The position numbers and the translations under genes are program-made. Shown piece after piece: positions 8,345 to 19,000 of a DNA stretch of 35,033 nucleotides; the first letter of the stretch is position 1, and the number at the start of each line of letters is the position of its first letter. The stretch comes from an uncultured Paracoccaceae bacterium (GTDB taxonomy: Bacteria > Pseudomonadota > Alphaproteobacteria > Rhodobacterales > Rhodobacteraceae): contig CALDUK010000046.1 in NCBI GenBank assembly GCA_937924905.1, positions 1 through 35,033 on the forward strand. Direction: 5' to 3'. The notes below the pieces were generated by a model. It had not been told where the DNA came from, ran no database searches, and saw only the letters and a list, made by a program, of their open reading frames with translations.

Positions 8345-9648
8345 CCCCGATCCTCGGCAATCAGGTGGAAGAACGTGCCGGTGACATGCCCGTTGCGAGA
8401 CCCGGTCTCGGGCACCGGATTGCCATCCGCATCTGTCACACGCGCCAGCGGTGCATCCGGTTCATCCAGAATAGTGGTGTAATGAAACTCGTGCCCGCGC
8501 AGCGCAGCGCCAGCATCGAACCCCGGCATCGGCGCATCCAGAACAGCGCGCCGATAGCCCAGATGAAACTTCCGTTTCTCAAATGACGTGGCAAGCCCCA
8601 AAAGCCCTGCCATCTTGTGTCGATGACCCTCTTTGTCGATCAGCACATCGCCCAAAACCATATATCCACCGCATTCACCATGAACGGGTTTCACAGCTGC
8701 ATGGGCTTTCAATCCGTTCATAAACCGGTGGGCAGACGACAAAGCGGTCCCGTGCAATTCGGGATAGCCCCCGGGCAACCATACCAAATCCGCACTTGGG
8801 TCGGGCGCTTCATCGGCCAGCGGTGAAAACGGAACCACCTCGGCACCCGCGCGCCGCCATCCTTCCAGCAAATGCGGGTAGGTAAAGGAAAACGCCGCGT
8901 CGCGGGCCAGGGCAATGCGCTGCGCGGGCGGCTTGGGAAACTGGTCTGCCTGATCAAACGCGCCGCAAGACGCCGCCGCTTTGATGGCGTCCAAATCCAC
9001 ATTGTCGCGCAAAAAACCTGCATATCCTTCAATTGCCGCATCCAAATCCGGGTGTTCAACGGCCTGGATCAGGCCCAGATGACGTTCAGGCAACGCAAGA
9101 TCACCCCGGCGCGGCAAGGCCCCCAAAACGCGAATGCCCGCCCGGTCCATCCCCAGCCGCGTCAGCCGTTCGTGCCGGGGGCTGGCGACGCGGTTCAGGA
9201 TGACGCCAGCAAACGGCAGATCAGGATTATAGGTTTTGAACCCCAGTGCGGTCGCCGCCGCCGATTGCGCCTGACCGCCCACATCGATGACAAGAATGAC
9301 CGGCCACCCAAATCGCATCGCCGTCTCGGCGCTGCTGCCAAAGCCAGACGCGCCCTGCCCCGCGACCCCGTCAAACAGCCCCATCGAACCTTCGGCCACG
9401 ACGAAATCCGCGCCATCGACCTGGCCCGAAATCGAGGCCAAAAGCCCGGCGTCCATCGCCCAGGTGTCCAGATTGAACGACCGTCGCCCCGCCGCCGCTT
9501 CGTGAAACGCCGGATCGATATAATCCGGCCCGCTTTTAAAGGGCTGAACGGTCAGCCCGTCGTCCCGAAGCGCGCGCAAAAGCCCCAGCATCACCGTGGT
9601 TTTGCCGGTTCCCGAGGATGGCGCGGAAATCAAAACGCCCTGTGTCAT
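8341..9648 (-). CDS. cobB: Hydrogenobyrinate/cobyrinate a,c-diamide synthase
   Basis: ATP- and glutamine-dependent amidation of the a and c side chains of hydrogenobyrinate, the step before cobalt insertion in the aerobic route. The 435-residue product has an N-terminal dethiobiotin-synthetase-like ATPase with [11 protein letters not shown] at residues 9-19. The C-terminal type I glutamine amidotransferase carries the nucleophile cysteine in [11 protein letters not shown] and histidine near the end (HEFHYT). ATGA overlaps join it to cobM upstream and cobA downstream. Confidence 0.95.
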   Translation of the reverse strand: MTQGVLISAPSSGTGKTTVMLGLLRALRDDGLTVQPFKSGPDYIDPAFHEAAAGRRSFNLDTWAMDAGLLASISGQVDGADFVVAEGSMGLFDGVAGQGASGFGSSAETAMRFGWPVILVIDVGGQAQSAAATALGFKTYNPDLPFAGVILNRVASPRHERLTRLGMDRAGIRVLGALPRRGDLALPERHLGLIQAVEHPDLDAAIEGYAGFLRDNVDLDAIKAAASCGAFDQADQFPKPPAQRIALARDAAFSFTYPHLLEGWRRAGAEVVPFSPLADEAPDPSADLVWLPGGYPELHGTALSSAHRFMNGLKAHAAVKPVHGECGGYMVLGDVLIDKEGHRHKMAGLLGLATSFEKRKFHLGYRRAVLDAPMPGFDAGAALRGHEFHYTTILDEPDAPLARVTDADGNPVPETGSRNGHVTGTFFHLIAEDRG

Positions 9649-10436
9649 GTGTCCACATCCAGCGACGAAAACGGGCTGTCGGCAGATTGCGGGCGAAACC
9701 GCCGGTCGTAGTCGGTTGAATAAAGGGCAGAACGCACCGCCGCCTCACCGTTCAAAGCGGGCCCGACAAGGATCAAAGCCGTGCGTGTGATATCCTCGCT
9801 CAGTTTCCCGGCGATATCGGCAAGCGTGCCGGTCAGAATACGTTCGTCCGGCCAGCTTGCGCGAAAGACAATCGCCACCGGGCAGTCATTCCCAAAATGC
9901 GGCGTCAAGTCGGCCACCACATGGTCCAATCGTTGGATCGAAAGATGAATGGCCAGGGTCGCGCCCGTGGCCGCGAACGCTGGCAGCGTTTCGCCCTTTG
10001 GCATCGCGGACGCGCGCCCTGATGTGCGGGTCAATACCACCGACTGGGCAACGCCCGGCAAGGTCAGTTCGGCTTCCAACGCCGCTGCGGCGGCCGCAAA
10101 GGCCGGAACGCCCGGGGTGACGCTGACGGGAATGCCCAGCGCTTTCAGCCGGGACATCTGTTCACCCATCGCCGACCAGACGGACAAATCGCCGGAATGC
10201 AAGCGCGCCACATCCCGACCGGCGTCATGCGCTTGGGCGCAAGCGGCAATGATCTGATCCAGGTCCATCGGTGCCGTGTTCACAACCTGCGCCCCCGGCG
10301 GGCAATGCGCCAGAATGGCCTCGGGCACCAACGACCCGGCATAAAGACAAACCGGACAAGCCGCGATCAAATCGCGCGCCCGCAGCGTGATCAAATCCGG
10401 CGCCCCTGGCCCCGCGCCAATAAAATGAACCGTCAT
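9645..10436 (-). CDS. cobM: Precorrin-4 C11-methyltransferase
   Basis: Methylates C11 of precorrin-4 to give precorrin-5, using SAM. The 263-residue product belongs to the canonical corrin methyltransferase fold: [16 protein letters not shown] at the N-terminus, [13 protein letters not shown] typical of CobM/Cbi[17 protein letters not shown] and [13 protein letters not shown]. It sits between cobE and cobB with ATGA overlaps on both sides. The next expected enzyme, CobF (precorrin-6A synthase), is not found beside it. Confidence 0.95.
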   Translation of the reverse strand: MTVHFIGAGPGAPDLITLRARDLIAACPVCLYAGSLVPEAILAHCPPGAQVVNTAPMDLDQIIAACAQAHDAGRDVARLHSGDLSVWSAMGEQMSRLKALGIPVSVTPGVPAFAAAAAALEAELTLPGVAQSVVLTRTSGRASAMPKGETLPAFAATGATLAIHLSIQRLDHVVADLTPHFGNDCPVAIVFRASWPDERILTGTLADIAGKLSEDITRTALILVGPALNGEAAVRSALYSTDYDRRFRPQSADSPFSSLDVDT

Positions 10437-10801
10437 GCCGCGTCTCCGGTTGCGATGGCACAGGTCGCCATACTGTCAGACGAAATTACACGCAAACCGG
10501 AAAGCCGCGCGCCGGGGCCAGCGGCCAAAAGCGCGACAGCTTCCGACAGGCTGCCTGTCCCCCAAAGCCGGTCACTTTTGGTGGAAACCGACAACACCTT
10601 AACCTCGGAAAGCTGATCTGCCGGGATGGTCAGCACCGGCAATCCCAGCGTTTTGGCGAATTGCAAAAAGACGGCCGCCTCGGCCTTGCCGTCCACCGTC
10701 GCCACATGGGTGACCCCGCCGGCATCGCCCGTTGCGGTCAGGGCATCACGCAGACTGGTCACGCTGGCGGCCTTGCGAAACCCGAAACCGGCGACTTTCA
10801 T
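10433..10801 (-). CDS. cobE: CobE (CbiG C-terminal-like) cobalamin protein
   Basis: 122 residues resembling the C-terminal domain of CbiG. CobE is found in aerobic cobalamin clusters; its exact activity is poorly defined. The start [13 protein letters not shown] is typical: a glycine-rich beta strand followed by a helix. Other landmarks are [16 protein letters not shown] and [20 protein letters not shown]. The frame is open upstream into cobL, so a longer version starting near 11239 could be predicted. The ATG at 10801 makes the same ATGA overlap with the cobL stop as its neighbours show, and fits the family length. Confidence 0.9.
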   Translation of the reverse strand: MKVAGFGFRKAASVTSLRDALTATGDAGGVTHVATVDGKAEAAVFLQFAKTLGLPVLTIPADQLSEVKVLSVSTKSDRLWGTGSLSEAVALLAAGPGARLSGLRVISSDSMATCAIATGDAA

Positions 10802-12009
10802 AGCGTGACACTCCATTGCACCACGGGGAAAGACGAAGCCCAGCCGCGAAATTTGCCCAGCGCCTGCGATTGCGAAAGCTCTACTTTCAACAGCGACCCA
10901 CCCAGCCGCGCCTGTGCCGCGACGACCAAGGCTTCGGTCTCCAGCGTCACGGCATTGACCACCAGCAAAGTGCCAGCGGGTAGATGGGCCTCCAGCCAGG
11001 TCAGCAATTCGGCCGTCAAACCACCGCCCACGAATACCGCATCCGGCAAAGGCAGATCGGCCAGACACGCAGGCGCGTCCCCTTCGATCACCCTCAGCTG
11101 GTCTTGACCGAAACGCTTCGCATTCCGCGCAATGCGACCTGCGCGGTCGGCGCGCAGCTCGATCGCAACCGCCTCCGTGCGCGGCGCGCTCAAAAGCCAC
11201 TCGACCGCGATTGAACCTGTCCCCGCCCCAATGTCCCACAGCCGCTGACCCGGGCGCGGCTGCAAAGCCGACAGCGTCAGGGCGCGCATCGGGCGCTTGG
11301 TCATTTGCCCGTCGCTTTCGAACAGATCATCCGCCTTGCCGGATGCACGCGGAAAGCCCCCGGCGCGTCCCGCCAATTCAAAAGCCACCGTTACCGGATG
11401 CGCGACATCGACCAGATCGAACCCATCCGCCGAGGCGCTGCGATGCCGCGCGTCTGGTCCGCCAAGTCTTTCGAACACGTGCAAAACGCTCTGGCCATAA
11501 CCTTGGCCCGCCAGCCAACCGGCCAAAGCAGCGACCGCCGGATCATCGCGCAGGGTCACGATAAACATCTCGCCCGGCGCAAGTTCCGGCACCAACCGCT
11601 CGAACGGGGCGGCATGCAATCCCCGGCACTGCACCGCCTCCAATGCCCAGCCAAGCCGCGCAGCCACAAGCGAAAAGACCGATGGGCCGGGCAAGGCCAC
11701 CCATTCGTCCGGCGTCAGCGCATTTGCCAGAACGCGCCCTGCCCCAAACCAGAACGGATCGCCCGACACCAAAACCGCCACCTTGCGCCCCCGCAGCCCC
11801 AAAAGCCGGTCGACCCCATCGGCAAAGGGCACTGGCCATTCGATTGTCTCACCGGTCAGCCCCGGCAAAGCCGCCAAATGCCGGGGTGGCCCCATGACAA
11901 CCTCGGCCTCGTAAATCGCACGGTGACTTGCACGCGAGAGCCCGTCTGGTCCATCCTGATGAAGTCCGACAATTGTAAGCCAGTTAGATTTGACCAAGGC
12001 ACCCACCAT
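10798..12009 (-). CDS. cobL: Precorrin-6Y C5,15-methyltransferase (decarboxylating), CbiE-CbiT fusion
   Basis: Methylates C5 and C15 and decarboxylates the acetate side chain at C12, giving precorrin-8X. The N-terminal CbiE-like half starts WLTIVGLHQDGPDGLS and contains LVSGDPFWFGAG. The C-terminal CbiT-like half is a Rossmann methyltransferase with LWDIGAGTGSIAVEWL. I use the ATG at 12009 (403 residues). A TTG at 11997 gives an N-terminus closer to homologues I remember and has a GGTGGG upstream, so it is a real alternative; an ATG at 12027 is less likely. All options overlap the start of cobK on the other strand. Confidence 0.92.
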   Translation of the reverse strand: MVGALVKSNWLTIVGLHQDGPDGLSRASHRAIYEAEVVMGPPRHLAALPGLTGETIEWPVPFADGVDRLLGLRGRKVAVLVSGDPFWFGAGRVLANALTPDEWVALPGPSVFSLVAARLGWALEAVQCRGLHAAPFERLVPELAPGEMFIVTLRDDPAVAALAGWLAGQGYGQSVLHVFERLGGPDARHRSASADGFDLVDVAHPVTVAFELAGRAGGFPRASGKADDLFESDGQMTKRPMRALTLSALQPRPGQRLWDIGAGTGSIAVEWLLSAPRTEAVAIELRADRAGRIARNAKRFGQDQLRVIEGDAPACLADLPLPDAVFVGGGLTAELLTWLEAHLPAGTLLVVNAVTLETEALVVAAQARLGGSLLKVELSQSQALGKFRGWASSFPVVQWSVTL

Positions 12010-12751
12010 ATTGCTGCTGGGCGGCACGACCGAAGCCCGCGCGCTTGCAAAACGCTTCGCCGTCGCAGGGATCGAGGCGCTCTATTCCTATGCGGGGCGC
12101 ACCAAGTCGCCGCAACCTGTGCCGATTCCGACACGCATTGGCGGGTTTGGCGGAAGTGATGGGTTGGCCGCCTATATCACCCAAACCGGCTTTACCCATA
12201 TCGTGGACGCCACACATCCGTTCGCCGCGAAGATGAGCCATAATGCCGTGGCCGCCGCGAAGGCCACCGGCACGCCGTTGGTTGCGCTGGTGCGCCCAGC
12301 CTGGACGCAAGGTCCGGGTGACACATGGGCCGACGTGCCCGACATTGCCCACGCGGTCCAAGCGCTCGACACTGAACCGCAACGGGTCTTTCTGGCCATC
12401 GGGCGCACCGAGGTCGCGCAATTCGCGGCCCGTCCCGAACATTTCTATCTGTTGCGTCTGGTCGATCCACCCAGCGCCCCAGCGCCTTTGCCAGATTGCA
12501 AGATCATCACCGATCGCGGCCCGTTCACTGAAACCGCCGACCGTGCTTTGCTGGAAAAATACAGGATTTCGCTTGTTGTCACCAAAAACGCAGGCGGCAC
12601 TGGCGCGCGGGCCAAACTGGATGCCGCGCGCGCGCTTGGCCTGCCGGTTTTGATGATCAACCGCCCGACCGTTCCACCCCGGCACGAGGTCGCAAGCCTG
12701 GACGCGGTAATGGACTGGATTGCTCATAACGGTACACGCCGCGGCGTATAA
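11990..12751 (+). CDS. cobK: Precorrin-6A reductase
   Basis: NADPH-dependent reduction of precorrin-6A to 6B (dihydro-precorrin-6). 253 residues starting with the nucleotide-binding strand ILLLGGTTEARALAKRF. Other landmarks are VDATHPFAAKMSHNA, IGRTEVAQFA, VTKNAGGTGARAKLDAA and VLMINRPTVP. The start appears to be TTG at 11990, since no ATG or GTG lies nearby in frame. It is the only plus-strand gene within the left arm. Its first bases overlap the 5' end of cobL and its last 28 bases overlap the 3' end of cobJ, so any transcript running from cobJ to cobL is antisense to the whole gene. Confidence 0.93.
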   Translation: MTKAPTILLLGGTTEARALAKRFAVAGIEALYSYAGRTKSPQPVPIPTRIGGFGGSDGLAAYITQTGFTHIVDATHPFAAKMSHNAVAAAKATGTPLVALVRPAWTQGPGDTWADVPDIAHAVQALDTEPQRVFLAIGRTEVAQFAARPEHFYLLRLVDPPSAPAPLPDCKIITDRGPFTETADRALLEKYRISLVVTKNAGGTGARAKLDAARALGLPVLMINRPTVPPRHEVASLDAVMDWIAHNGTRRGV

Positions 12752-13479
12752 ACCAGCGGTGCCTTGTCGGGGCGCGCAATCATCCGCGTTTGACTGGATC
12801 CCAGCAGAACCACCGTGCGCATATCGGCCATCTCGGGTGTCGCGTCGCGCAAGGGCACTGTCTGCAACACCTCATCAGGGGTGGAAACGGCGCGGGCAAA
12901 AGTGATCAAACGCCCCGGCGCGCAAACCGATTGCAACACGTCCAGCGCGCGACCAAACCCTTCGGGCCGGGCTTTCGAGCGCGGATTGTAAAACGCACAG
13001 GCAAAATCCGCCTCGACTGCCAGCCGCAGCCGCTTTTCGATCAAGGCCCAGGGCTTCAGATTGTCCGACAGGTTGATCGCACAAAAATCATGGCCCAACA
13101 CTGCCCCCGCTGCGGCGGACGCGGCCAGCATCGCGGTGATCCCGGGCAACACGCGCACATCAAAGGTCTTCCATTCGTCTGGCCCCGTATCCAACGCTTC
13201 GAACACGGCCGACGCCATGGCGAAAACGCCCGGATCGCCAGAGGATACAACGACAACGCGACCCCCTGACGCTGCCATTTCCAACGCGTGACGTGCGCGG
13301 TCCAGTTCCACCCGGTTGTCGGATGCATGTTTGGTCAACCCCTCCCGATCCGGCACACGCGCCACATAGGGGATATAGCCGACCACATCTGTCGCCTCGG
13401 CCAAGGCCGCCTGCACCTGCGGTGTCACCAGATCATCCGACCCCGGCCCCAGACCCGCGATGGCCAGCCATCCGCTCAT
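12724..13479 (-). CDS. cobJ: Precorrin-3B C17-methyltransferase (ring contraction)
   Basis: Methylates C17 of precorrin-3B with contraction of the macrocycle, giving precorrin-4. The 251-residue, single-domain product starts WLAIAGLGPGSDDLVTPQV. It contains VVGYIPYVARV, VVVSSGDPGVFAMASAVFE, VLPGITAMLAASA and FCAINLSDNLKPW, all characteristic of CobJ/CbiH. The ATG overlaps the cobI stop in ATGA. The last 28 bases overlap cobK tail to tail. Confidence 0.95.
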   Translation of the reverse strand: MSGWLAIAGLGPGSDDLVTPQVQAALAEATDVVGYIPYVARVPDREGLTKHASDNRVELDRARHALEMAASGGRVVVVSSGDPGVFAMASAVFEALDTGPDEWKTFDVRVLPGITAMLAASAAAGAVLGHDFCAINLSDNLKPWALIEKRLRLAVEADFACAFYNPRSKARPEGFGRALDVLQSVCAPGRLITFARAVSTPDEVLQTVPLRDATPEMADMRTVVLLGSSQTRMIARPDKAPLVYTPRRVPL

Positions 13480-14201
13480 GGTCGACGCCCCTGTCCGTGA
13501 ACAATCACAATCGAGAAATAGGGTGCCCCATGGTCATCCGACAGATCGGCCAACCGCCGCACCGTCTGTCCGGGCATTGACGCATATTCCACAAACCAGG
13601 CCGCGTCAGCCCGACCCGCGCGTGTCAAAGCGCGCCGGATCTTTGGCAGGTTCCGGCCAATCTTCATCACCACCAGCGCATCCGCCTGCCCCATGTGACG
13701 CGTCAGGTCTTCTTCGGACAGCGTCCCCATCAGAACCGTCAGAACATCATCGCCCCAGGTAATGGGGTGGCCTGTCGCAGTCCAGGCCGCCGACATGCCC
13801 GTGATGGCTGGCACGACCTCGACGCTATTGTCTGGCAAACGCGCATGCAAATGCATGAACGATCCATAAAAGAACGGGTCGCCTTCGCACAGCACCACCA
13901 CATCATCGCCCGCATCCGTCAGACCGCGCAGGCGCGCAATGCACTCGGCGTAAAACCCGGACAGAACTTCGTTGTAACGGGGGTCAGTCACCGGAATTTC
14001 CGTTGTCACAGGGTATTCCATCGGATGCTCGACAATGCCCGCGGGCAACAGGCTGCCCGCCAGGGTCCGCGCCTGTCCGGCGCGCCCCGCTTTGCGAAAA
14101 AACGCAACATGCTGCGCGCCCTGCAACAGCCGATGCGCCTTGACGCTGATCAGCTCGGGGTCACCTGGCCCCAGACCGATGCCATAGACCCTGCCGCTCA
14201 T
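13476..14201 (-). CDS. cobI: Precorrin-2 C20-methyltransferase
   Basis: SAM-dependent methylation of precorrin-2 at C20 to precorrin-3A, which commits it to cobalamin. 241 residues from the ATG at 14201: VYGIGLGPGDPELISVKAHRLL, then VVLCEGDPFFYGSFMHLHARL, VVPAITGMSAAWTATG and a C-terminal VVMKIGRNLPKIRRAL. The frame stays open about 340 bases further upstream, inside cobH. The start chosen gives the family N-terminus and the ATGA overlap with the cobH stop. Confidence 0.95.
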   Translation of the reverse strand: MSGRVYGIGLGPGDPELISVKAHRLLQGAQHVAFFRKAGRAGQARTLAGSLLPAGIVEHPMEYPVTTEIPVTDPRYNEVLSGFYAECIARLRGLTDAGDDVVVLCEGDPFFYGSFMHLHARLPDNSVEVVPAITGMSAAWTATGHPITWGDDVLTVLMGTLSEEDLTRHMGQADALVVMKIGRNLPKIRRALTRAGRADAAWFVEYASMPGQTVRRLADLSDDHGAPYFSIVIVHGQGRRP

Positions 14202-14827
14202 TCTGCGCGGCTCGCAATCGCGTTTATCGCCGCGACCGTAATCGCGCTGCCACCAAGCCGACCTTCGACAATACAACAGGGCACGGGCTGATCCTGCCAC
14301 AAGGCGGCTTTTGATTCCGCCGCGCCCACAAACCCGACCGGGCAGCCGATGATCGCCGCCGGGCGCGGGCAATCGGGGTCTTCCAGCATGTTCAAAAGAT
14401 GAAACAACGCGGTCGGCGCATTGCCGATGGCCACCAAAGCCCCGGCCAGGTGTGGCCGCCAAAGTTCCAGCGCAGCGGCGGACCGCGTGTTCGACATGGA
14501 CCGCGCCAGATCGGGCACGCCTGGGTCGTGCAGCGTACAAACAACGGGGTTATCGGCAGGCAACCGGGTCCGCGTCACCCCTTCGCTGACCATCCGCGCG
14601 TCGCACAGAATGGGCGCGCCCGCGTGCAACGCCCCGCGCGCCGCTGTGACAAACCCGGCCGACAAGCGCACATGTTTTTCCAATCCCACCATGCCGGCGG
14701 CATGGATCATGCGCACGACAACCTGTTCGTCCACGGCATCAAAGCCCGACAACGCGGCCTCAGCCCGGATGGTGGCAAAGGATTCAGCGTAAATCGCCGC
14801 CCCATCGGTTTCGTATTCATATGGCAT
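14198..14827 (-). CDS. cobH: Precorrin-8X methylmutase
   Basis: Moves the methyl group from C11 to C12 of precorrin-8X to form hydrogenobyrinic acid. 209 residues. The catalytic histidine is H42 in RMIHAAGMVGLEKHV. GAPILCDARMVSEG, NAPTALFHLL and IIGCPVGFVGAAESK are also typical. A GAGG about a dozen bases before the ATG may serve as ribosome site. It lies 51 bases after cobG, the widest gap in the left run, and overlaps cobI by four bases. Confidence 0.96.
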   Translation of the reverse strand: MPYEYETDGAAIYAESFATIRAEAALSGFDAVDEQVVVRMIHAAGMVGLEKHVRLSAGFVTAARGALHAGAPILCDARMVSEGVTRTRLPADNPVVCTLHDPGVPDLARSMSNTRSAAALELWRPHLAGALVAIGNAPTALFHLLNMLEDPDCPRPAAIIGCPVGFVGAAESKAALWQDQPVPCCIVEGRLGGSAITVAAINAIASRAE

Positions 14828-14878
14828 CGAAACGTTTGTCCTCTTGTCGCGGGCCTTTGCCAGTTATCCCGAAGCCGG

Positions 14879-16015
14879 TCATTTGGCCATCGCCGTTCTC
14901 AGCCGCGCGGCAAGCTGGGTTTCGTCCAGGGCCTGCGCAAACGGCGCATCATCTGCCCGGCCATCGCGCACCAGATCAATCCCGGCATCGGTGCCGACCA
15001 CCACGAATTGCGCGGGGCCAGCCCGCGCGCATCCTTTGCCACAGCCCGACAGGTGAAGACGCCCGTCTACGACACCGGTCAACCGCGACGCCATCGCGCG
15101 GGTGTCCAAATGCGATGATCCACAAAACGGCGCGCCGGGGCAAACATCCATGACCGCTCGCGGGTCTGATACATCTGACACCACATCCGGCTGGGCGGCC
15201 AGGTCGCCAAGCGCGCCTGTCGCGCCCTGCAAAAACAACATCCGCCAGGGCGTCACAAGCGCGCCCTCGGCACCCGCGACATCCATGATCTGACGCAAAA
15301 CCGCGGCCCGCGTTCGCCCAAAGGCAATACCCAAGCGCCCGTCGGACAGGCTGGGTGACACCGGTGCCACTGCATCCACGGGCGGTGCGACCTGCCAATC
15401 ATCCGGCAAATCCACCTGTTCCAAAAGACGGCGCATGCGGCCCGCCGCGCGCCCACCGTGCGCGACAAACCACTCGGCCATGTCCTGCAAGGCCTGTCGC
15501 GGGTCATAGTCCTCAATCGGCCAACCCAACGCCGCGCCATCGGCGCGCAGCATCAATCCGCGCGCACTTTGCTCAAACCGGAAATCACCTGAAACATCGG
15601 CCAAAGCGCGTCCAGCCTCAGCATCGACCACAACGCCCAGTTTCGCCGGCATCTCGGGCAGTTCCGCCAGATTGCCATACAATGCTCCACCGATGCGTTC
15701 GGACAGGCCGCCCGCCTGCCGCAAGGGCGTCACCGCAACGGGGATATCGTCCCGCGGGTCCGCCGTGGCCAGCCCATGCTCGATCAATGCCACAAGCAAA
15801 GCGCTATGATCCGCCGCGCGCACAGCGCGCAATTGCACGTTCCCGCGCGATGTCAGATCAATCATCCCGCTTCCATACCGCTCGGCCAGATCACACAGCG
15901 TCCGCATCTGATCCGCTGACACATAGCCAAGCCGGGGATGCACCCGCACCAGCAACCCGTCACCCGACATCATTGGACGATGCGCCGACGGGCACCATCC
16001 GCGCACCCGGCTCAT
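14879..16015 (-). CDS. cobG: Precorrin-3B synthase (Fe-S/siroheme-type monooxygenase)
   Basis: Oxygen-dependent hydroxylation of precorrin-3A to precorrin-3B, the step that defines the aerobic pathway. 378 residues of the nitrite/sulfite reductase fold, with two half-domains. The 4Fe-4S ligands are C292 and C298 (CPGAPFC) and C325 and C329 (CGKGC). The N-terminal GLLVRVHPRLGYVSADQM and DLTSRGNVQLRAV segments also fit the fold. The ATG at 16015 makes an ATGA overlap with the cobN stop; the frame continues upstream to 16063 but that would run into cobN. Its presence implies that the host makes B12 with oxygen. Confidence 0.93.
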   Translation of the reverse strand: MSRVRGWCPSAHRPMMSGDGLLVRVHPRLGYVSADQMRTLCDLAERYGSGMIDLTSRGNVQLRAVRAADHSALLVALIEHGLATADPRDDIPVAVTPLRQAGGLSERIGGALYGNLAELPEMPAKLGVVVDAEAGRALADVSGDFRFEQSARGLMLRADGAALGWPIEDYDPRQALQDMAEWFVAHGGRAAGRMRRLLEQVDLPDDWQVAPPVDAVAPVSPSLSDGRLGIAFGRTRAAVLRQIMDVAGAEGALVTPWRMLFLQGATGALGDLAAQPDVVSDVSDPRAVMDVCPGAPFCGSSHLDTRAMASRLTGVVDGRLHLSGCGKGCARAGPAQFVVVGTDAGIDLVRDGRADDAPFAQALDETQLAARLRTAMAK

Positions 16016-19000
16016 GCCAAAGCCTCCAGCTCGGCCCGGATAGCATTGCGGCGCGTCGGCCACAGGCCCGAGGCCAGAAGGGCCGCAAACTGCGCCTGCA
16101 TCGCCGCCAGCGCTTCGGGGTTTTCCGAATGCAGGAAATCGACCACCTCGGTCGTGGCCAGCGTTGCATCATAGAACGCATCAAACAAATGCGGCCCGAC
16201 GACACCTGCCAGGTTCGCAAAAGCGGCCATGTGATCCAGCGTTGCCGCAATTTCGGCGGCACCTCTGAACCCATGACGCATCATGCCCGCGATCCAGCCG
16301 GGATGGGCGGCGCGCGCATGCACGACGCGCGCGATCTCCTCTGTCAACATGCGTGCCACAGGCCGCGACGGGTCTGTGTTATCAACATGATACAACGCGA
16401 CCTTCGCATCACTTACGCTTGCTTTGGCGGCGGCAAACCCAGCCTCGTGGCCCGCATAATCCGCGGCCAAAAGTACATCGGTTTCCGGCAGATCCTGTAG
16501 ATGCACAAAACCATCCGCACCGGCGACCCGCGCCTTGATCTCGTCCAGCGCCTCGAACGCATCGCCCCGGTCCAGCACCCAGGCGCTGGCCGCCAGCCAG
16601 GCGCGGCCTGCGCGCGCGCGCCCGTCTTCGCTGAAATCTTCTGCGGCGTCTTCTATCCCCAGCCCGTATTGGCCGGGCTTTGGCCCAAAAACACGCGGCC
16701 CATTGGCCCGCACATAGGGGTTCCAATCCGGCGCTTCGTCGCGCGCCGCCAAGGACCGCACCGCCTGCCCGAACATTTGCGACAAAGATGGAAAGACATC
16801 GCGAAACAGGCCCGACACCCGCAAGGTCACATCAATCCGGGGCCGCTCCAGTTCGGCAATCGGCAAAACCTCGACCCCCAACACCCGTTCACTTGCGGCA
16901 TCCCAAACCGGACGAACGCCCAACAGATGCAGCGCCATTGCAAACTCTTCCCCGGCGGTCCGCATCGTGGCCGAGCCCCACAGGTCGATGACCAGACCTT
17001 TGGGATAGTCGCCTTCGTCCTGCAAATGGCGGCGCACCAATTCCTCGGCCAACGTCACACCCTGGGCATAAGCGGCGCGCGACGGCACCGATCGCGGATC
17101 GGTCGTGTACAGGTTCCGACCTGTCGGCAAAACATCCAGCCGCCCACGATGGGGCGAACCCGACGGGCCCGGCTCCACCCGCTTGCCGTCCAGCGCATTC
17201 AGCAAAGCGTCGCGTTCGGCGGTCCCACAGTCAAACGCCGCCCCCGTCCGGCCCCAGACATGCAAGCCGTCGCCAAACTGGCTTTCCTTAACGTCGCAGA
17301 CAAACCGGTCAATCCGCGTGATCGCCTCGGCCGTCGAACTGGCCTGATCCAGCGCCAGATCGGCCTCGACCCCAAGGGCTTGCGCTTCGCTTCGGATATC
17401 GTTCTGCAACCGGTCACGCCGCTTTGGATCCAGCCCGTCGGCGTTTGAAAACTCGTCCAAAAGCGCTTCCAAAGTCGCAAATTTCACCACCTTGCCACTG
17501 GTTGCCAAAGGCGGTGGCACATGGCCCAACGTGATCGCGCCAATCCGGCGCTTGGCCTGCGCGGCTTCGCCCGGATCGTTGACGATAAACGGATAGATCA
17601 CCGGCATGTCGCGGATCAAAGCCTCGGGCCAGCAGCCCTTGGACAAGGCTACCGATTTGCCCGGCAACCATTCCAGCGTTCCATGCGCGCCGACATGCAC
17701 CAAAGCATCCGCCTGATCGCGCAGCCACAGGTAAAACGCCACATAGCCATGACGCGGCACCCGTGACAGATCGTGGTAATCATCAACCCGCGTCCCCATC
17801 GCCCCACGTTCGGGCTGTAACGCGACAACAGCGGTCCCGGCCTGCACCGCCTTGAACCGAAAGACCCCGTCTTCGACATCGGCATCGTCTTCGGGCGCGC
17901 CCCAGGCTTCACTCAAGTCCTGCTGTAACGTCGATGGCAAACTCTGCAACGCGGCGCGATATCGGCCCACAGACCAGCCCATCGACGCCGCCTGCAATCG
18001 CCCCGGCAAATCCGTCACGGGCGACACCCCGTAACCGGCATTTTGCAAATCGGTCAAAATAGCCTCGGACGAGGCCACAGCGTCCAGCCCAACCGCGTGG
18101 GCCATTTGCCAGGATTTGCCGGGATAGGTCGACAAAACGACCGCCACGCGTTTTTGCGCAACCGGGCCTGCCAGCGACACGGTCGCGGCCACTTTATCGG
18201 CAATGGCATCCACGCGTTCCGCCAAGGGGCGATGACCGGGCAGCGCAATCTCCAGGTCTGCGTCCCGCGCGCCCGGTTCCTTGAACGACAGAACGCCCGC
18301 AAAAAGCCGACCGTCGACTTCCGGCAAAACCACATGCATCGCCAAATCCGCCGGCGACAACCCCCGCTCGGCCTCGGCCCAGGCGTCCCGGGTCGAGGTT
18401 GACAACGCCACCTGAAAAACCGGCACACCCGCCCCGTCCAGGGGCGATGTGCCGTCATGTCCCTTGCCCGAAAAGGCCGTTGCATTGACGATGGCCACCG
18501 GGTTCAGCGCGCCGATGCGGGCCGTCAGCCATTTGGCCGCCTCGGGCGCTTTCAGCGATGGCGCAAAAAGCCCCAGAACCGCGAACCCCCTCGCGTTCAA
18601 TCGTGCCGTCAAAGCCTTGATCGGGGCTGTGTCGGCAGCGGTCAGATAAGCCCGGTAAAACGTCACCAGAACCAGCGGCTTGTCCGCACGAGCCGGGCAA
18701 TCGGGCGGGCAGTCGACGCAAAGCGCGCGCCCGCCCGATCCTGCGCGCGGCCCCATGCCGGGCGACCAGCACCCGAAATCAGGGATGGTCTTCGCCCCTT
18801 GCACAGGCCCCGCATAAAGCCCTGCCGCCAACGCCAGTTGCGCCAGCGCCGCCTCGGCGGCAATCGCGCCGCCTTCTGTCGTCAGCGCCTGCAACCGGCC
18901 AAGCGTCGCCTCGGGCACGGTTGACAGCGCGTCCAGTTGCGCATCGGGCCGCCCGTCGCCGGGCAAAACCGCAACCGCCAGACCTTTGGCTGACGCCAGC

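Noticed and set aside
15355..16500. Plus-strand open frame across cobG and cobN
   Set aside because: Spans the junction of two real minus-strand genes with low-complexity Arg/Pro/Ala composition; no recognisable domain.
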